Part shown: positions 47,679 through 57,194 of the stretch, one piece after another
How positions within the stretch are numbered: position 1 is the stretch's first letter
Layout: every line of letters starts with the position of its first letter
From: an uncultured Gelidibacter sp.
GTDB lineage: Bacteria > Bacteroidota > Bacteroidia > Flavobacteriales > Flavobacteriaceae
Direction of reading: 5' to 3'
Assembly (NCBI RefSeq): GCF_947500795.1
Contig: NZ_CANMTE010000004.1
Location: 334,216 to 398,215 of the forward strand
Length of the DNA: 64,000 nt
Made by a program: the position numbers and the translations under genes
Notes under the pieces: generated by a model
The model's database searches: none
What the model was told of the DNA's origin: nothing
Seen by the model: only the letters and a program-made list of their open reading frames with translations

Positions 47679-48263
47679 TTGAAAAAACGCTATATCCTCT
47701 TCTTAGCCATTCCGCTTCTCATAGTAATTGGGGTTTTTGCTTACAAGAATAACACTACTGTTACCAGCTATGAAGTTGGACAGGAAATTGACAGTTTTAA
47801 TGGCGTAGCGGTGTATTATAATGGGAATGTTGGCAATGTTGAAGGCAGACAATTGGCACCTGACGGTTATAATCTGGGTCTCAAATACCAATGTGTGGAG
47901 TTTGTAAAACGCTATTATTACGAGGCGTTGCATCATAAAATGCCGAACAGTTATGGGCATGCCAAAGACTTTTTTATCGCTTCCATAAAAGACGGGAAAA
48001 AGAACCCACAGCGAAATTTAACACAGTTTACAAATCCGAGTAAATCCAAACCGAAAGTCAATGATTTGGTTGTTTACTCAGGAACAAGATTCAACCCATA
48101 CGGACACGTCTCAATTATTTCCAAGGTATCCGACACTAACATTGAGATCATTCAACAGAATCCGGGACCTTATGCCAGTAGCAGAGCCACTTACAAACTC
48201 AGTCGCATCAATGGGAAATGGCGCATCAACAACGATCAAATTTTAGGTTGGCTTAGAAAATAG
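47679..48263 (+). CDS. CHAP-domain amidase/peptidase
   Basis: 194 aa, TTG start before MKKRYILFLAIPLLIVIGVFAY, a membrane anchor. The CHAP domain has its Cys in YQCVEFVKRYYYE and His in NPYGHVSIISKV, with a plausible third residue in IIQQNPGPYAS. CHAP enzymes cleave peptidoglycan stem peptides or glutathionylspermidine-type amides. Its last 177 bp, with 193 bp of flank, recur at 51463-51832 as repeat copy B. Confidence 0.9.
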   Translation: MKKRYILFLAIPLLIVIGVFAYKNNTTVTSYEVGQEIDSFNGVAVYYNGNVGNVEGRQLAPDGYNLGLKYQCVEFVKRYYYEALHHKMPNSYGHAKDFFIASIKDGKKNPQRNLTQFTNPSKSKPKVNDLVVYSGTRFNPYGHVSIISKVSDTNIEIIQQNPGPYASSRATYKLSRINGKWRINNDQILGWLRK

Positions 48264-48456
48264 CCTTTTTATGATCTGTTCAACCACACACGACCTACAG
48301 ATTCAGGATATTAAAAATTTCTTCCGTTAATTTGCACAGCAATACTAAAAGTTGGCATTGCAATACTACTTTTGTGATGAACATGATGTGCAGCAACGCA
48401 GTTTATTCCCATTGAGGAACATGAAGATTAGGTAATTTAGAGAACAGTGAAAAAGG
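48087..48456 (+). repeat. 370-bp direct repeat, copy A
   Basis: Aligns without gaps to 51463-51832 at 359 of 370 positions. It covers the last 177 bp of the intact CHAP gene and 193 bp of downstream sequence. Five of the six differences in the coding part are synonymous. Confidence 0.97.
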
Positions 48457-48795
48457 CCATCCAGCCCGTTCAGTCAAGTGTCAAATATGCCTCTTTAGGG
48501 TTTTAGCCAAAGCCTTATCGCATAATTTTAATTCTAACGTCTTTCCCGGTTTGAATACACTCTTTCCTTTTTTAAGTGTTTTAGGTTGCAAATTTATACC
48601 TCTAGCAATATATTTTCTTTCGGAAAATTACTATTTCGCACAACTATTTTATGCAATTTATTAACATTTACTAGCGGAATTTCGATAGATTTTAAAATTA
48701 ATTTGTATTTTTCAAATTGCTAAATGAATTAATAAAATTGTTCGAATTTAGCCATTTCATAAATAACAGGATTTTTCAGATAATCTCATATTAAA
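48457..48795. other. Left flank of the inserted segment
   Basis: 339 bp beginning exactly where repeat A ends. It is AT-rich towards the methyltransferase gene and contains no supported ORF. The promoter of the insert genes should be here, but no clear -7 box is seen. Confidence 0.5.
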
Positions 48796-49359
48796 ATGTC
48801 CAATAAGAAAAGATTAAAACAAAAACTGAAAACTTCTTTAGAGTTTTCTAAGAACCTATTTGTAACAGGTGCTATCACAGAAACTAGTCCTAAAGTTGAG
48901 CTTGAGATATGCCGGCATATCCCTAGGAATAGGGATGTTATTATAGTAGAATTTGGTATGGGACATGGTAATATAACAAAGGCAATTCTTAATAAAATCT
49001 CACCAAATTCTAAGTTATATTCTTTTGAAGTTAATAAAGAATTCTGTGATTATGTTCGAAAATCAATTCCAGATGAGAGACTCGAAATTATAACCGATGG
49101 GGCTGAAAATATGAGTAAACTTATAAATGAAAAAATTGATGGTATTATTTCTTCAATTCCCTTTTCGTTTTTTTCAAAAGAAAAAGGAATGAGTATTATC
49201 CAAAATGCCTATGACTCTTTGTCAACTGAAGCATATTACAGTCAAGTTTTGTACACCAAATTTAATTTCAAAAAGTTTCAAATGATATTCGACGTTTGTG
49301 AAATTAAAAAGTTCTATGGAATTCCAACGGAATATATTTATCATTGTCAAAAAAAATAA
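48796..49359 (+). CDS. SAM-dependent methyltransferase, phospholipid N-methyltransferase-like
   Basis: 187 aa class I methyltransferase of the rRNA-dimethylase/PmtA-like type: LEFSKNLFVTGAITETSPKVELEICRHI, SAM motif VEFGMGHGNITKAIL, then ISSIPFSFFSKEKG in the position of the substrate motif. Similar short proteins methylate phosphatidylethanolamine or ornithine lipids. 23S rRNA dimethylation is less likely, because the catalytic NxPY/F motif appears as SIPF. It precedes a sulfatase-fold membrane enzyme within an insert that is more AT-rich than the flanks. Confidence 0.78.
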   Translation: MSNKKRLKQKLKTSLEFSKNLFVTGAITETSPKVELEICRHIPRNRDVIIVEFGMGHGNITKAILNKISPNSKLYSFEVNKEFCDYVRKSIPDERLEIITDGAENMSKLINEKIDGIISSIPFSFFSKEKGMSIIQNAYDSLSTEAYYSQVLYTKFNFKKFQMIFDVCEIKKFYGIPTEYIYHCQKK

Positions 49360-49432
49360 AACTTTCAGAAATCAGGTTATATCCAAAGTTAGAATATCAA
49401 ATAAAATTTTAAAACGAGAATATAAATCAACA

Positions 49433-51286
49433 ATGGAGTCTAAAAATAAACTCACCACAATTTCAATTTTCGTTTTCGTTCAGGCAATACTACCTATAAT
49501 TGCAATTATTATTTATCAACAATCTTATTTATTAAAACCAGAACTTATCATAGCTCACTTATTTGTGGTTTTTTTATTGAATTCTGCAATTACAGGATTA
49601 GGTCTGGTGTTTTTGACAAGGCAATTTATTGATTATAAAAGTTATACAAAATACTTAGTTGCAAGTTTATTTGGCATATTAAATGTCATCTTATATTATA
49701 CTTATCTATTTGCTTTCTCAGGCCAACATTTCAATTCTAATATATTTACCTTAGAAATGGTTCTGGGATACCTCAAATATCTCGATCAACTTGTCGCCAA
49801 CTTTTCGATTAATCCCATTTTAGTTTACGTCATTTTATTAGTCATCCCAATTTTAATTTTTTCAGGAATCCTATTGCTTACCAATTCCATATATCTTCTT
49901 ATGGTAAGCCTTAAAAAATTAATTCAGAGACATCATTTCAATAGCCCGTCGAAGGTAATTAAATATAGAATCATTGGATTTTTACTGTTCGTTGGATTCT
50001 CTTTAGGAGTAATTTCGGCTATTTCTCCTAAAATACCCTATTTCTTGTTCCGTGCCAAAGAACCAATCGCTACCGTTTTCATCAAGAATGATCCTTTTGA
50101 CGGAAAGCTTCTAAAGGACAATAACAAAGGTATCGAAGTAAGAAATTCGTATCCAAAAAACATCGATTTTCAGAAAAAAAATGTTATAATAATTGTTATA
50201 GATGCATTGCGTGCTGATCATTTGAGTCTGTTTGGATATGAAAGAGAAACGACCCCTTTTTTAGATAGCCTTTATGCCTCAGGTAACCTGCGCAAGATAG
50301 ATTTGTCCTTTGCTGTTGTTGCAGAGTCATACAAAGGGATTAATGCGATATTAAGATCTAAAATATGGGCCAATTTAGGGAAGAACGATTTCTCCTTGCA
50401 ACATCTCTTAAAAGATCAAGGATATGAACTCAATTTTATTTTATCTGGAGACCATACCAATTTTGATGGGTTAAAATATTCTTATGGAGATGATAGCGAT
50501 TTCAATACTTATCTAGATGGCGCAATCACTAAAAAATATTCAGACCCCAATGATGACCGAATCATATGGGAAGGTCTTGAAACCATATCTAATTATAACA
50601 AGAACCCTTCTTATTTTCATTTTCATCTTATGTCAGTCCATAACTTAGGATTAAGACTGAATAAATTCAAAAATTACACTCCGGCAGCTAATACAACTTT
50701 TGATGTTGAAAATTATACAAATGGGTATGACAATGGTGTATTACAAGCGGATAATAATATAAAGGATATTTTCAGTAGTTTATCTGAAAAAGGCTATCTA
50801 CAAAACAGTATTGTAGTTATAACTGGAGATCATGGTGAGTCTTTAGGTGAAAAAGGAAAATTTGGACATGGTCGTAGTATATATACCAACCAAATTCTAA
50901 CACCTATTCTAATTTATGATTCTGAAAATGCTGAATACAAGAATACGAGCTATGCAAGTTCAATAGATATTGCACCAACAATAGTTGATCGATTGGGCTT
51001 GCCAATCCCCCAATCTTGGGAAGGGATTTCATTATTTAGTGATACATTCGACAGGGAATTTACATATCACCAACAAGGAACTCAGTATGCAATCATACAT
51101 AGCTTAGAAGATATGAGGTACAAATTGATATATGATAGCAGTACTAGTAAGAAAGAGCTTTTTGAATTAAATTCTGATTTGTACGAGACTAAAAATTTAA
51201 TTGACTCCTTAGATACTAATTATATTAATAATTTAATATGGTATATGAGTGAATTTAATTTAGATGTCAATAAATTATATAAATAG
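49433..51286 (+). CDS. Sulfatase-fold membrane phosphotransferase-like protein
   Basis: ATG 49433 (MESKNKLTT) is chosen; the ORF track starts inside the methyltransferase gene. About five membrane helices (residues 1-225) precede an alkaline-phosphatase-superfamily domain: metal motifs VIDALRADHLSLFGYERETTPFLDSL and VVITGDHGESLGEKGKFGHG. The CxPxR or SxPxR sulfatase motif is missing; SFAVVAESYKG lies where Thr or Ser is the nucleophile in EptA- or LtaS-type enzymes. A transferase or hydrolase acting on lipid-linked phospho-headgroups is therefore more likely than a sulfatase. The C-terminal ~90 residues resemble sulfatase C-terminal subdomains. Confidence 0.82.
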   Translation: MESKNKLTTISIFVFVQAILPIIAIIIYQQSYLLKPELIIAHLFVVFLLNSAITGLGLVFLTRQFIDYKSYTKYLVASLFGILNVILYYTYLFAFSGQHFNSNIFTLEMVLGYLKYLDQLVANFSINPILVYVILLVIPILIFSGILLLTNSIYLLMVSLKKLIQRHHFNSPSKVIKYRIIGFLLFVGFSLGVISAISPKIPYFLFRAKEPIATVFIKNDPFDGKLLKDNNKGIEVRNSYPKNIDFQKKNVIIIVIDALRADHLSLFGYERETTPFLDSLYASGNLRKIDLSFAVVAESYKGINAILRSKIWANLGKNDFSLQHLLKDQGYELNFILSGDHTNFDGLKYSYGDDSDFNTYLDGAITKKYSDPNDDRIIWEGLETISNYNKNPSYFHFHLMSVHNLGLRLNKFKNYTPAANTTFDVENYTNGYDNGVLQADNNIKDIFSSLSEKGYLQNSIVVITGDHGESLGEKGKFGHGRSIYTNQILTPILIYDSENAEYKNTSYASSIDIAPTIVDRLGLPIPQSWEGISLFSDTFDREFTYHQQGTQYAIIHSLEDMRYKLIYDSSTSKKELFELNSDLYETKNLIDSLDTNYINNLIWYMSEFNLDVNKLYK

Positions 51287-51411
51287 TAACTGCAATCTCT
51301 TATTCCGGTGTCCAAGATTATTTAAAAATCATCCCATTTCAACTTAGATTTTGAGGTATTGGTCCAATATTAATTAGGACGATATAGTCTAAGAGACATC
51401 AAACAAAATAA

Positions 51412-51639
51412 ATTACTGTTTTAGCATTACTAGCAACTATTATCCTCCTAAAAACCAACATCAGATTTAACCAATACGGACACGTCTCAATTATTTCCAA
51501 GGTATCAGACACTAACATTGAGATCATTCAACAGAATCCGGGACCTTATGCCAGTAGTAGAGCCACTTACAAACTCAGTCGCATCAATGGGAAATGGCGC
51601 ATTAACAACGACCAAATTTTAGGTTGGCTTAGAAAATAG
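51412..51639 (+). pseudogene. CHAP gene 3' remnant
   Basis: Within repeat copy B the CHAP reading frame is intact from the active-site His region (RFNQYGHVSIISKV) to the stop, but the N-terminal part with the catalytic Cys is missing. Upstream of the repeat the frame stays open back to about 51412 and encodes a hydrophobic stretch (ITVLALLATIILLKTN), like a membrane anchor. This may be an internally deleted second CHAP gene. It cannot be functional as an amidase. Confidence 0.75.
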
Positions 51640-51832
51640 CCTTTTTATCATCTGTTCAACCACACACGACCTACAGATTCAGGATATTAAAAATTTCTTC
51701 CGTTAATTTGTACAGCAATACCAAAAGTTGGCAGTGCAATACTACTTTTGTGATGAACGTGATGTGCAGCAACGCAGTTTATTCCCATTGAGGAACATGA
51801 AGATTAGGTAATTTAGAGAACAGTGAAAAAGG
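51463..51832 (+). repeat. 370-bp direct repeat, copy B
   Basis: Ungapped match to 48087-48456 with 11 substitutions. The repeat ends inside the start of the FAD monooxygenase gene (GTG at 51823), so this copy is joined to an intact downstream gene while copy A is joined to the intact CHAP gene. Confidence 0.97.
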
Positions 51833-53292
51833 GAGTACATGAACAGGATTTCTGGAGCAAATGCCCAGAGTGTCATGGCAGTGGCAAGAAGACGGGACGG
51901 TTACGCAAGCAATTGCGACGCCAATACCAACTAGCGCTCGAACAGTTTGAGAAATCGAATGGCCAAGGGCCAGCTCCAGTCCGACCTAAATCGCCACAAA
52001 CCTTATGTAAAACCTGTAAGGGTTCAGGGTTAATTCCTTCTGCCCACCCTCCTATTCCTGAACATGATATTTATCCGCGCGTGGCTATTATTGGCGGCGG
52101 CATTGGAGGCGTAGCGTTGGCGGTTGCTTGTTTACACCGCGGCATTCCGTTTACACTTTATGAACGCGACAGCAGTTTCAATGCACGATCTCAAGGCTAT
52201 GGACTCACTTTACAACAAGCCAGCAAAGCGATTGAAGGTTTCGGGCTTTTTAGCTTAAAAGAAGGCGTTGTTTCGACGCGGCACGTGGTACATACGACAG
52301 ACGGAACTGTAGTGGGCGAATGGGGCATGCGCAAATGGCTGCAAGACGATTCCAACTCATCACCAAAGCGGACCAATGTCCATATTGCGAGACAATCGTT
52401 GCGCTTGGCCTTACTGGAGCAACTTGGCGGACCTGAGGCCGTGCACTGGAACCACCAGCTAATTGACTTCAATATAAGTGAAGTCGATGGGGTCACCTTA
52501 AATTTCAGTGTTGACGGGACGTTAAAAACCGCTAAAGCAGATCTTGTTGTGGGCGCCGACGGTATTAGGAGTGTGGTTAGAAACTTGCTGATTGGTGACG
52601 CGATTGCACCTTTACGATACCTGGATTGTATTGTCATTTTGGGAATTTGTCCATTATCTGGGCTGAAAGGCGTGGATAGTACCTTGTTGGATTCGGCTAC
52701 GGTATTCCAAACTGCGAATGGCAATGAGCGGATCTATATGATGCCTTACACTGCGGACAGCATCATGTGGCAATTGAGCTTTCCTATGACGGAGCAGGAC
52801 GCCAAATCACTAAGCGACAAAGGGCCAAAAGCACTCAAAGACGAAGCGGTAAGGAGAACCCAGTGGCACACTCCCATCCCGCAAATTGTGGCTGCAACTC
52901 AAGAGGCGCAGATTTCTGGATATCCAGTATATGACCGCGAATTACTCAACGCTGAATTGTTGGAAAAAGCAGGACCCATCACTTTAATTGGTGATGCGGC
53001 GCACCCCATGAGTCCTTTTAAAGGCCAAGGCGCAAATCAGGCGCTGTTAGATGCATTGGCATTGGCCAGAGGCATCTCAAAAGGCTGCAGTCCTTTTTCT
53101 CAATGGAAAGCAAAGGGCATTCGGCAAAGTGTCTTAGCAGATTTTGAATCTGAAATGTTAGCCCGAAGTGCTACTAAAGTAAAAGATTCCGCCGAAGCTG
53201 CACAATTTCTACATTCTGAGATTGTACTCCATGAAAGTGATGCACCGAGAGGACAATGCCTAAAGAAATCAAACGTCCAAAAAAAGGGATAA
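51823..53292 (+). CDS. FAD-dependent monooxygenase with N-terminal DnaJ-like zinc finger
   Basis: 489 aa. Residues ~10-75 contain CPECHGSG and CKTCKGSG, two CxxCxGxG motifs as in the DnaJ zinc finger, separated by a basic helix. From ~85 a class A flavin monooxygenase follows: VAIIGGGIGGVALAVA (FAD binding), LVVGADGIRSVVR and TLIGDAAHPMSPFKGQGANQALLDA. The protein is related in outline to aromatic hydroxylases and TetX-like enzymes. The zinc finger might bind a protein partner. The GTG start lies inside repeat B; an alternative start in frame is not obvious. Substrate unknown. Confidence 0.88.
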   Translation: MKKGVHEQDFWSKCPECHGSGKKTGRLRKQLRRQYQLALEQFEKSNGQGPAPVRPKSPQTLCKTCKGSGLIPSAHPPIPEHDIYPRVAIIGGGIGGVALAVACLHRGIPFTLYERDSSFNARSQGYGLTLQQASKAIEGFGLFSLKEGVVSTRHVVHTTDGTVVGEWGMRKWLQDDSNSSPKRTNVHIARQSLRLALLEQLGGPEAVHWNHQLIDFNISEVDGVTLNFSVDGTLKTAKADLVVGADGIRSVVRNLLIGDAIAPLRYLDCIVILGICPLSGLKGVDSTLLDSATVFQTANGNERIYMMPYTADSIMWQLSFPMTEQDAKSLSDKGPKALKDEAVRRTQWHTPIPQIVAATQEAQISGYPVYDRELLNAELLEKAGPITLIGDAAHPMSPFKGQGANQALLDALALARGISKGCSPFSQWKAKGIRQSVLADFESEMLARSATKVKDSAEAAQFLHSEIVLHESDAPRGQCLKKSNVQKKG

Positions 53293-53435
53293 CAACTTCG
53301 TATTGCAACAGCACTTAGTGGCGCGTATCAAAAATAAAATATGTAGGTTTTGCTCTTCAGAACCCCAAAAGTTCAGTATTTTTAGTACCTAAAGTCACCA
53401 AAAACAGAGCACTAACACATACCGCATATCACACT

Positions 53436-55181
53436 ATGGGCAAACCAACCTTAATTAAAAACGGCTTATTTTTCTCAGGAGACCAAAATGAAAAAGCAAC
53501 GGTAAAAGACATTCTCATTCTTGAAAATGGTCGCATAGGGGACATTGGCACTTTGGAGGCTGATGCGGATGTAGAGGTCATTGATGCTGAAGGAAAGTGG
53601 GTTGTTCCCGGTTTTATTGATTCGCACACCCATTATGATGCTGAACTCATTGCCTCTCCCGGACTTAAGGAATCTGCTCGGCATGGGGTTACTTCCGTCA
53701 TTCTTGGCAGCTGTTCTGTCTCCGCTATATTCAATTCGCCTGAAGATGTTTCGGACTCATTTACGAGAGTTGAAGCCATTCCGAGAGATGTTATGTTGCC
53801 TTTATTGGAGCGTGTTAAAACTTGGCATACTGCCAAAGCGTGGAAAACCTATGTCAACAATCTGCCATTAGGCATCAACGTAGCCTCATTTGTTGGCCAT
53901 TCCGATTTACGAATGAAAGCCATGGGCATTGACCGTTCTTTAAAAGCTAATGAAACGGCTACTAAAGCAGAGCAGGAGGCCATGTATAACATGCTTAGCG
54001 ATGCGTTAGATGAAGGTTTCATCGGCTTGTCAACCATGGACAATCCGTGGGATAAAATGGATGGCGACAGGTATTGGTCGCATAAAACTCCTTCCTTTTA
54101 TTCCTCTTGGAAAGAGCGCAAGAACCTTATAGCATTACTACGTACAAGAGATGCAATTTTGCAAGGCGCACCAAATCTTGTAACGCGTGTTAATGCGCTC
54201 AACTACATGTTGGCAAGCTCAGGACTCTTTAGAAAACCACTTAAAACCACTATGATTGCCATGATGGATTTAATTGGCGACCGTTATATTTTACCATTAA
54301 TTTCCACTGGAAGCAAGGTTATAAATACGCTGGCGAATGCAAATTTCAGAATGCAGTCCCCTCCTATTCCATTCACCGTGTATTATGATGGTGTTGATTC
54401 TGTAATGTTTGAAGAATTCCCAAGTGGCGAAGCTATGAGACATCTCGCCAAGAAATTGGACGAACGCAATGATTTGATAAAAGACCCGGAGTTTAGAGCA
54501 TCATTCAAAAAAGAAATAAAGAAAAAATTCGCACCTAAGGTGTGGCATAAAGATTTAAGCAAAGCCGTTATTCTGGAGTCGCCCGATGAACGCATGATAG
54601 GCAACAACTTTTATGATCTTGCGGAAGCGCATGAGCAGCACCCAGTGGACTACTTTTTGGACAGCATAATTCAATATGATAAAAAGATCAGATGGACCAC
54701 AACTATTGCCAATGACAGGCTTGAAAAATATGACATGCTCTACAATCATCGACATAATCTCATTAGTTTTTCAGATGCCGGCGCACATTTAAATAATATG
54801 GCGTTTTACAATTTCCCTTTAAAAATGATGAAAATCGTTCAAGAATCCATCGCTAAAGGGAAACCAATTATGACTATGGAGAAGTGCATTTGGCGATTAA
54901 CAAAAGAACAAGGCGATTGGTTTGGATTGGATTGTGGCCATCTTGCAGTAGGTAAGATAGCAGATTTGGTAATTATTGATCCTGAAAAATTTGATGCTGT
55001 TACGGAAACTGTAACCCTCGGACAGATTGAAGAATTTGACAATTACAAGAGGCTTGTCAACAGAAACGAAGGCACTGTGTCTCGGGTTATGGTAGGTGGA
55101 AAAACTATTTTTGAGAATGACAATTTTGTGCCCGACTATGGCACCACCACCAAATACGGACGGTTTTTAGAGAAAATTTAA
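53436..55181 (+). CDS. D-aminoacylase-like amidohydrolase
   Basis: 581 aa metal-dependent amidohydrolase: N-terminal composite sheet (ILENGRIGDIGTLE), metal motif PGFIDSHTHYDAEL, further ligands in FVGHSDLR and the catalytic Asp in SFSDAGAHLNNM. A C-terminal return to the small sheet (GKIADLVIIDPEKF) completes the fold. The overall plan matches the N-acyl-D-amino-acid deacylase group; the acyl substrate cannot be told. No signal peptide. It stands alone. Confidence 0.9.
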   Translation: MGKPTLIKNGLFFSGDQNEKATVKDILILENGRIGDIGTLEADADVEVIDAEGKWVVPGFIDSHTHYDAELIASPGLKESARHGVTSVILGSCSVSAIFNSPEDVSDSFTRVEAIPRDVMLPLLERVKTWHTAKAWKTYVNNLPLGINVASFVGHSDLRMKAMGIDRSLKANETATKAEQEAMYNMLSDALDEGFIGLSTMDNPWDKMDGDRYWSHKTPSFYSSWKERKNLIALLRTRDAILQGAPNLVTRVNALNYMLASSGLFRKPLKTTMIAMMDLIGDRYILPLISTGSKVINTLANANFRMQSPPIPFTVYYDGVDSVMFEEFPSGEAMRHLAKKLDERNDLIKDPEFRASFKKEIKKKFAPKVWHKDLSKAVILESPDERMIGNNFYDLAEAHEQHPVDYFLDSIIQYDKKIRWTTTIANDRLEKYDMLYNHRHNLISFSDAGAHLNNMAFYNFPLKMMKIVQESIAKGKPIMTMEKCIWRLTKEQGDWFGLDCGHLAVGKIADLVIIDPEKFDAVTETVTLGQIEEFDNYKRLVNRNEGTVSRVMVGGKTIFENDNFVPDYGTTTKYGRFLEKI

Positions 55182-55360
55182 ATGGCATACCTCTCCGGCA
55201 ATCCCATCAAAAACTAACTGGAAATTGACCTTGGAAAGCAAACATGATAAAGCGCTTCCAATGTCATCATCAAAATTGAACCACAACAGGACGCCAACGC
55301 ACCTATTACATAGATTCTAAGAATTTAAAAGGATATAAGCACTGTAAAGGCTATATACTA

Positions 55361-55747
55361 TTAACCACTCGTTTTTTCAATCATATGATTGATGACTTGA
55401 GTATGTTCGTGCTGCGGGCTGAACATCACTATTTCAGCATCTTCATTGACCTTTACATTATGACCGGGAGGCCAGTAAAAAAGCTCGTTTGCGTGTACAG
55501 TTTCTTGTTTTCCGGACACATCCGTTGTGGTAATGCTTCCGCTTGTGAGAAATCCCCAATGCGGGCATTGGCACGAATTACCTTTTAAGCCAATAAACAA
55601 GGGTGTTGTATCAACGCCGGCAGAAAGGCTAAAATATTCTGCGCTAATTTTTCCTAATCCGGTAGCATCTCCAAAATCAGTCTGTTGACGGAGAATAGCA
55701 CCAGGAATCTGCATTTTGACTTGAATGTCGTCTTTTGCGATTTTCAT
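55361..55747 (-). CDS. Cupin-fold protein
   Basis: 128 aa, beta-barrel pattern with YFSLSAGVDTTPLF, CQCPHWGFLTSGSI, VHANELFYWPPGHNVKVNEDAEIVMF, a single cupin domain. Candidate metal or ligand residues are Cys/His in CQCPHWG and His in PPGHNV. Reaction unknown. No partner gene nearby. Confidence 0.8.
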   Translation of the reverse strand: MKIAKDDIQVKMQIPGAILRQQTDFGDATGLGKISAEYFSLSAGVDTTPLFIGLKGNSCQCPHWGFLTSGSITTTDVSGKQETVHANELFYWPPGHNVKVNEDAEIVMFSPQHEHTQVINHMIEKTSG

Positions 55748-56167
55748 GAGTGTTGTTTTTAGATGATATGAATAATATTATCCATATAAGAATGTTTTAA
55801 TCCCTGCTCAATCAGACAAAAAACAATTCCAACGAAACAACAACTATAAAATTTCTCATCACTAAATTAACCTAATTACACTCATTATCAAAGCATTGAA
55901 CTGTTAAATAAGATGACATCACAATTCATTTGTTCGCTGAATTCCGAAGCACAACGCATTTCAAAAATTCCAAAATCCATCTGAGGCCACAGCATTTCCG
56001 TCGCTTAATAATCGCCAACCATAATCGCTTACAAGCATTAAAAATCCAATAAAAAGAGACGATTCTAAAATAAATATACTTCACATTAGAAGCATAAAAA
56101 ATTTACAGGGCATATAAATTAAAATGCAAAACCCAATTATCCTATCTTTGTCCAACTAAATACTAAG
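55748..56167. other. Intergenic region between cupin and dus genes
   Basis: 420 bp between divergent genes, AT-rich. It contains the -7 box at 56143 and no ORF or hairpin that I can support. Confidence 0.5.
56143..56150 (+). promoter_or_regulatory. Bacteroidota -7 box before dus
   Basis: TATCTTTG matches TAnnTTTG and lies 17 bp before the ATG at 56168. Confidence 0.6.
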
Positions 56168-57130
56168 ATGGCCTCTACTCTACTTTCATCACCTTTACAA
56201 GGATTTACAGATTTCAGATTTCGTAATGCCTTCCATCATTACTTTGGCGGGATTGACACCTACTATGCACCATACATTAGGCTGAATGGGAAGTTAAAGA
56301 TTAAGCAATCTTATGAAAATGACTTATTACCTGAAAACAACACCACTTTAGAGGTCATTCCGCAGGTGATAACCAATGACGCTGAAGAGTTTTTATTTGT
56401 TGCCAAATACGTGCAAAGTTTAGGTTATAAAGAGTTGAATTGGAATTTAGGCTGCCCGTATCCTATGGTTACAAAATCAGGAATGGGTTCAGGTTTAATT
56501 TGCAATCCCACAAGAATTGATGAGGTATTACATAGGGCACACACCGAAACTGATATTTTGGTATCGATGAAAATGCGGATGGGTTATGACAATCCTGAAG
56601 AAATTTTAGATGCATTTCCTATTTTAGATCAATATCCGCTTAAAAACATTGCAATTCACGCCAGAATTGGAAAGCAACTTTACAAAGGGCCGGTCAATTT
56701 AGAGGCTTTTGAAAAGTGCATCAGCAGCACCAAACACAAGCTGTATTATAATGGCGATATTACGAGTGTTTCGGCCTATAAAGCCATTGCAGAACGCTTT
56801 CCGGAGATTGATCATTTTATGATTGGCCGCGGATTGATTGCCGATCCGTTTTTGCCGAGCATGATAAAAAATGACACGACCGAATATCCCGAAAATAGAT
56901 GGGCTATTTTTTCAGAATTCCATGACACTATTTACCAGCAATATGACGCTTATTTGTCAGGACCTACGCCTATAAAAATGAAGATGTTAGGTTTTTGGGA
57001 GTTCTTTTCGCAATCTACTTCCAATCCGCAAAAAACTTTTAAAGCCATAAAAAAAGCGGTAAACCCTGTAAAATACAGACAGGCGGTGGATCAGATCATA
57101 AAAGCAGAAATGAAAATTAAAAGGTCTTAG
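56168..57130 (+). CDS. tRNA-dihydrouridine synthase family protein
   Basis: 320 aa FMN-dependent Dus: SPLQGFTDFRFRNAF at the start, NWNLGCPYPMVTKSGMGSGLI with the catalytic Cys (LGCP), phosphate and FMN-binding IAIHARIGKQLYKGPVN, YYNGDITS and MIGRGLIADP. It reduces uridine to dihydrouridine in the tRNA D-loop or variable region. Which position is modified cannot be told. It is the last chromosomal gene before the integron-like array. Confidence 0.93.
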   Translation: MASTLLSSPLQGFTDFRFRNAFHHYFGGIDTYYAPYIRLNGKLKIKQSYENDLLPENNTTLEVIPQVITNDAEEFLFVAKYVQSLGYKELNWNLGCPYPMVTKSGMGSGLICNPTRIDEVLHRAHTETDILVSMKMRMGYDNPEEILDAFPILDQYPLKNIAIHARIGKQLYKGPVNLEAFEKCISSTKHKLYYNGDITSVSAYKAIAERFPEIDHFMIGRGLIADPFLPSMIKNDTTEYPENRWAIFSEFHDTIYQQYDAYLSGPTPIKMKMLGFWEFFSQSTSNPQKTFKAIKKAVNPVKYRQAVDQIIKAEMKIKRS

Positions 57131-57194
57131 CAACGCTCTTGATATTTGTTTATAAAACGAGCAAACCTATGTTCAATAGCGCGTCTGAACGCCC

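Noticed and set aside
48447-48516. GTG frame after repeat A, equivalent to the start of the FAD monooxygenase
   Set aside because: In copy A it stops after about 20 codons (MKKAIQPVQSS...), so it is not a gene.
49298-49432. Upstream extension of the sulfatase-fold ORF
   Set aside because: It overlaps the methyltransferase gene out of frame and lacks features; ATG 49433 precedes the first membrane helix.
48087-51832. 370-bp repeats considered as IS or transposon ends
   Set aside because: No transposase lies between them, they are direct and contain part of a chromosomal gene, and the ends are not inverted.
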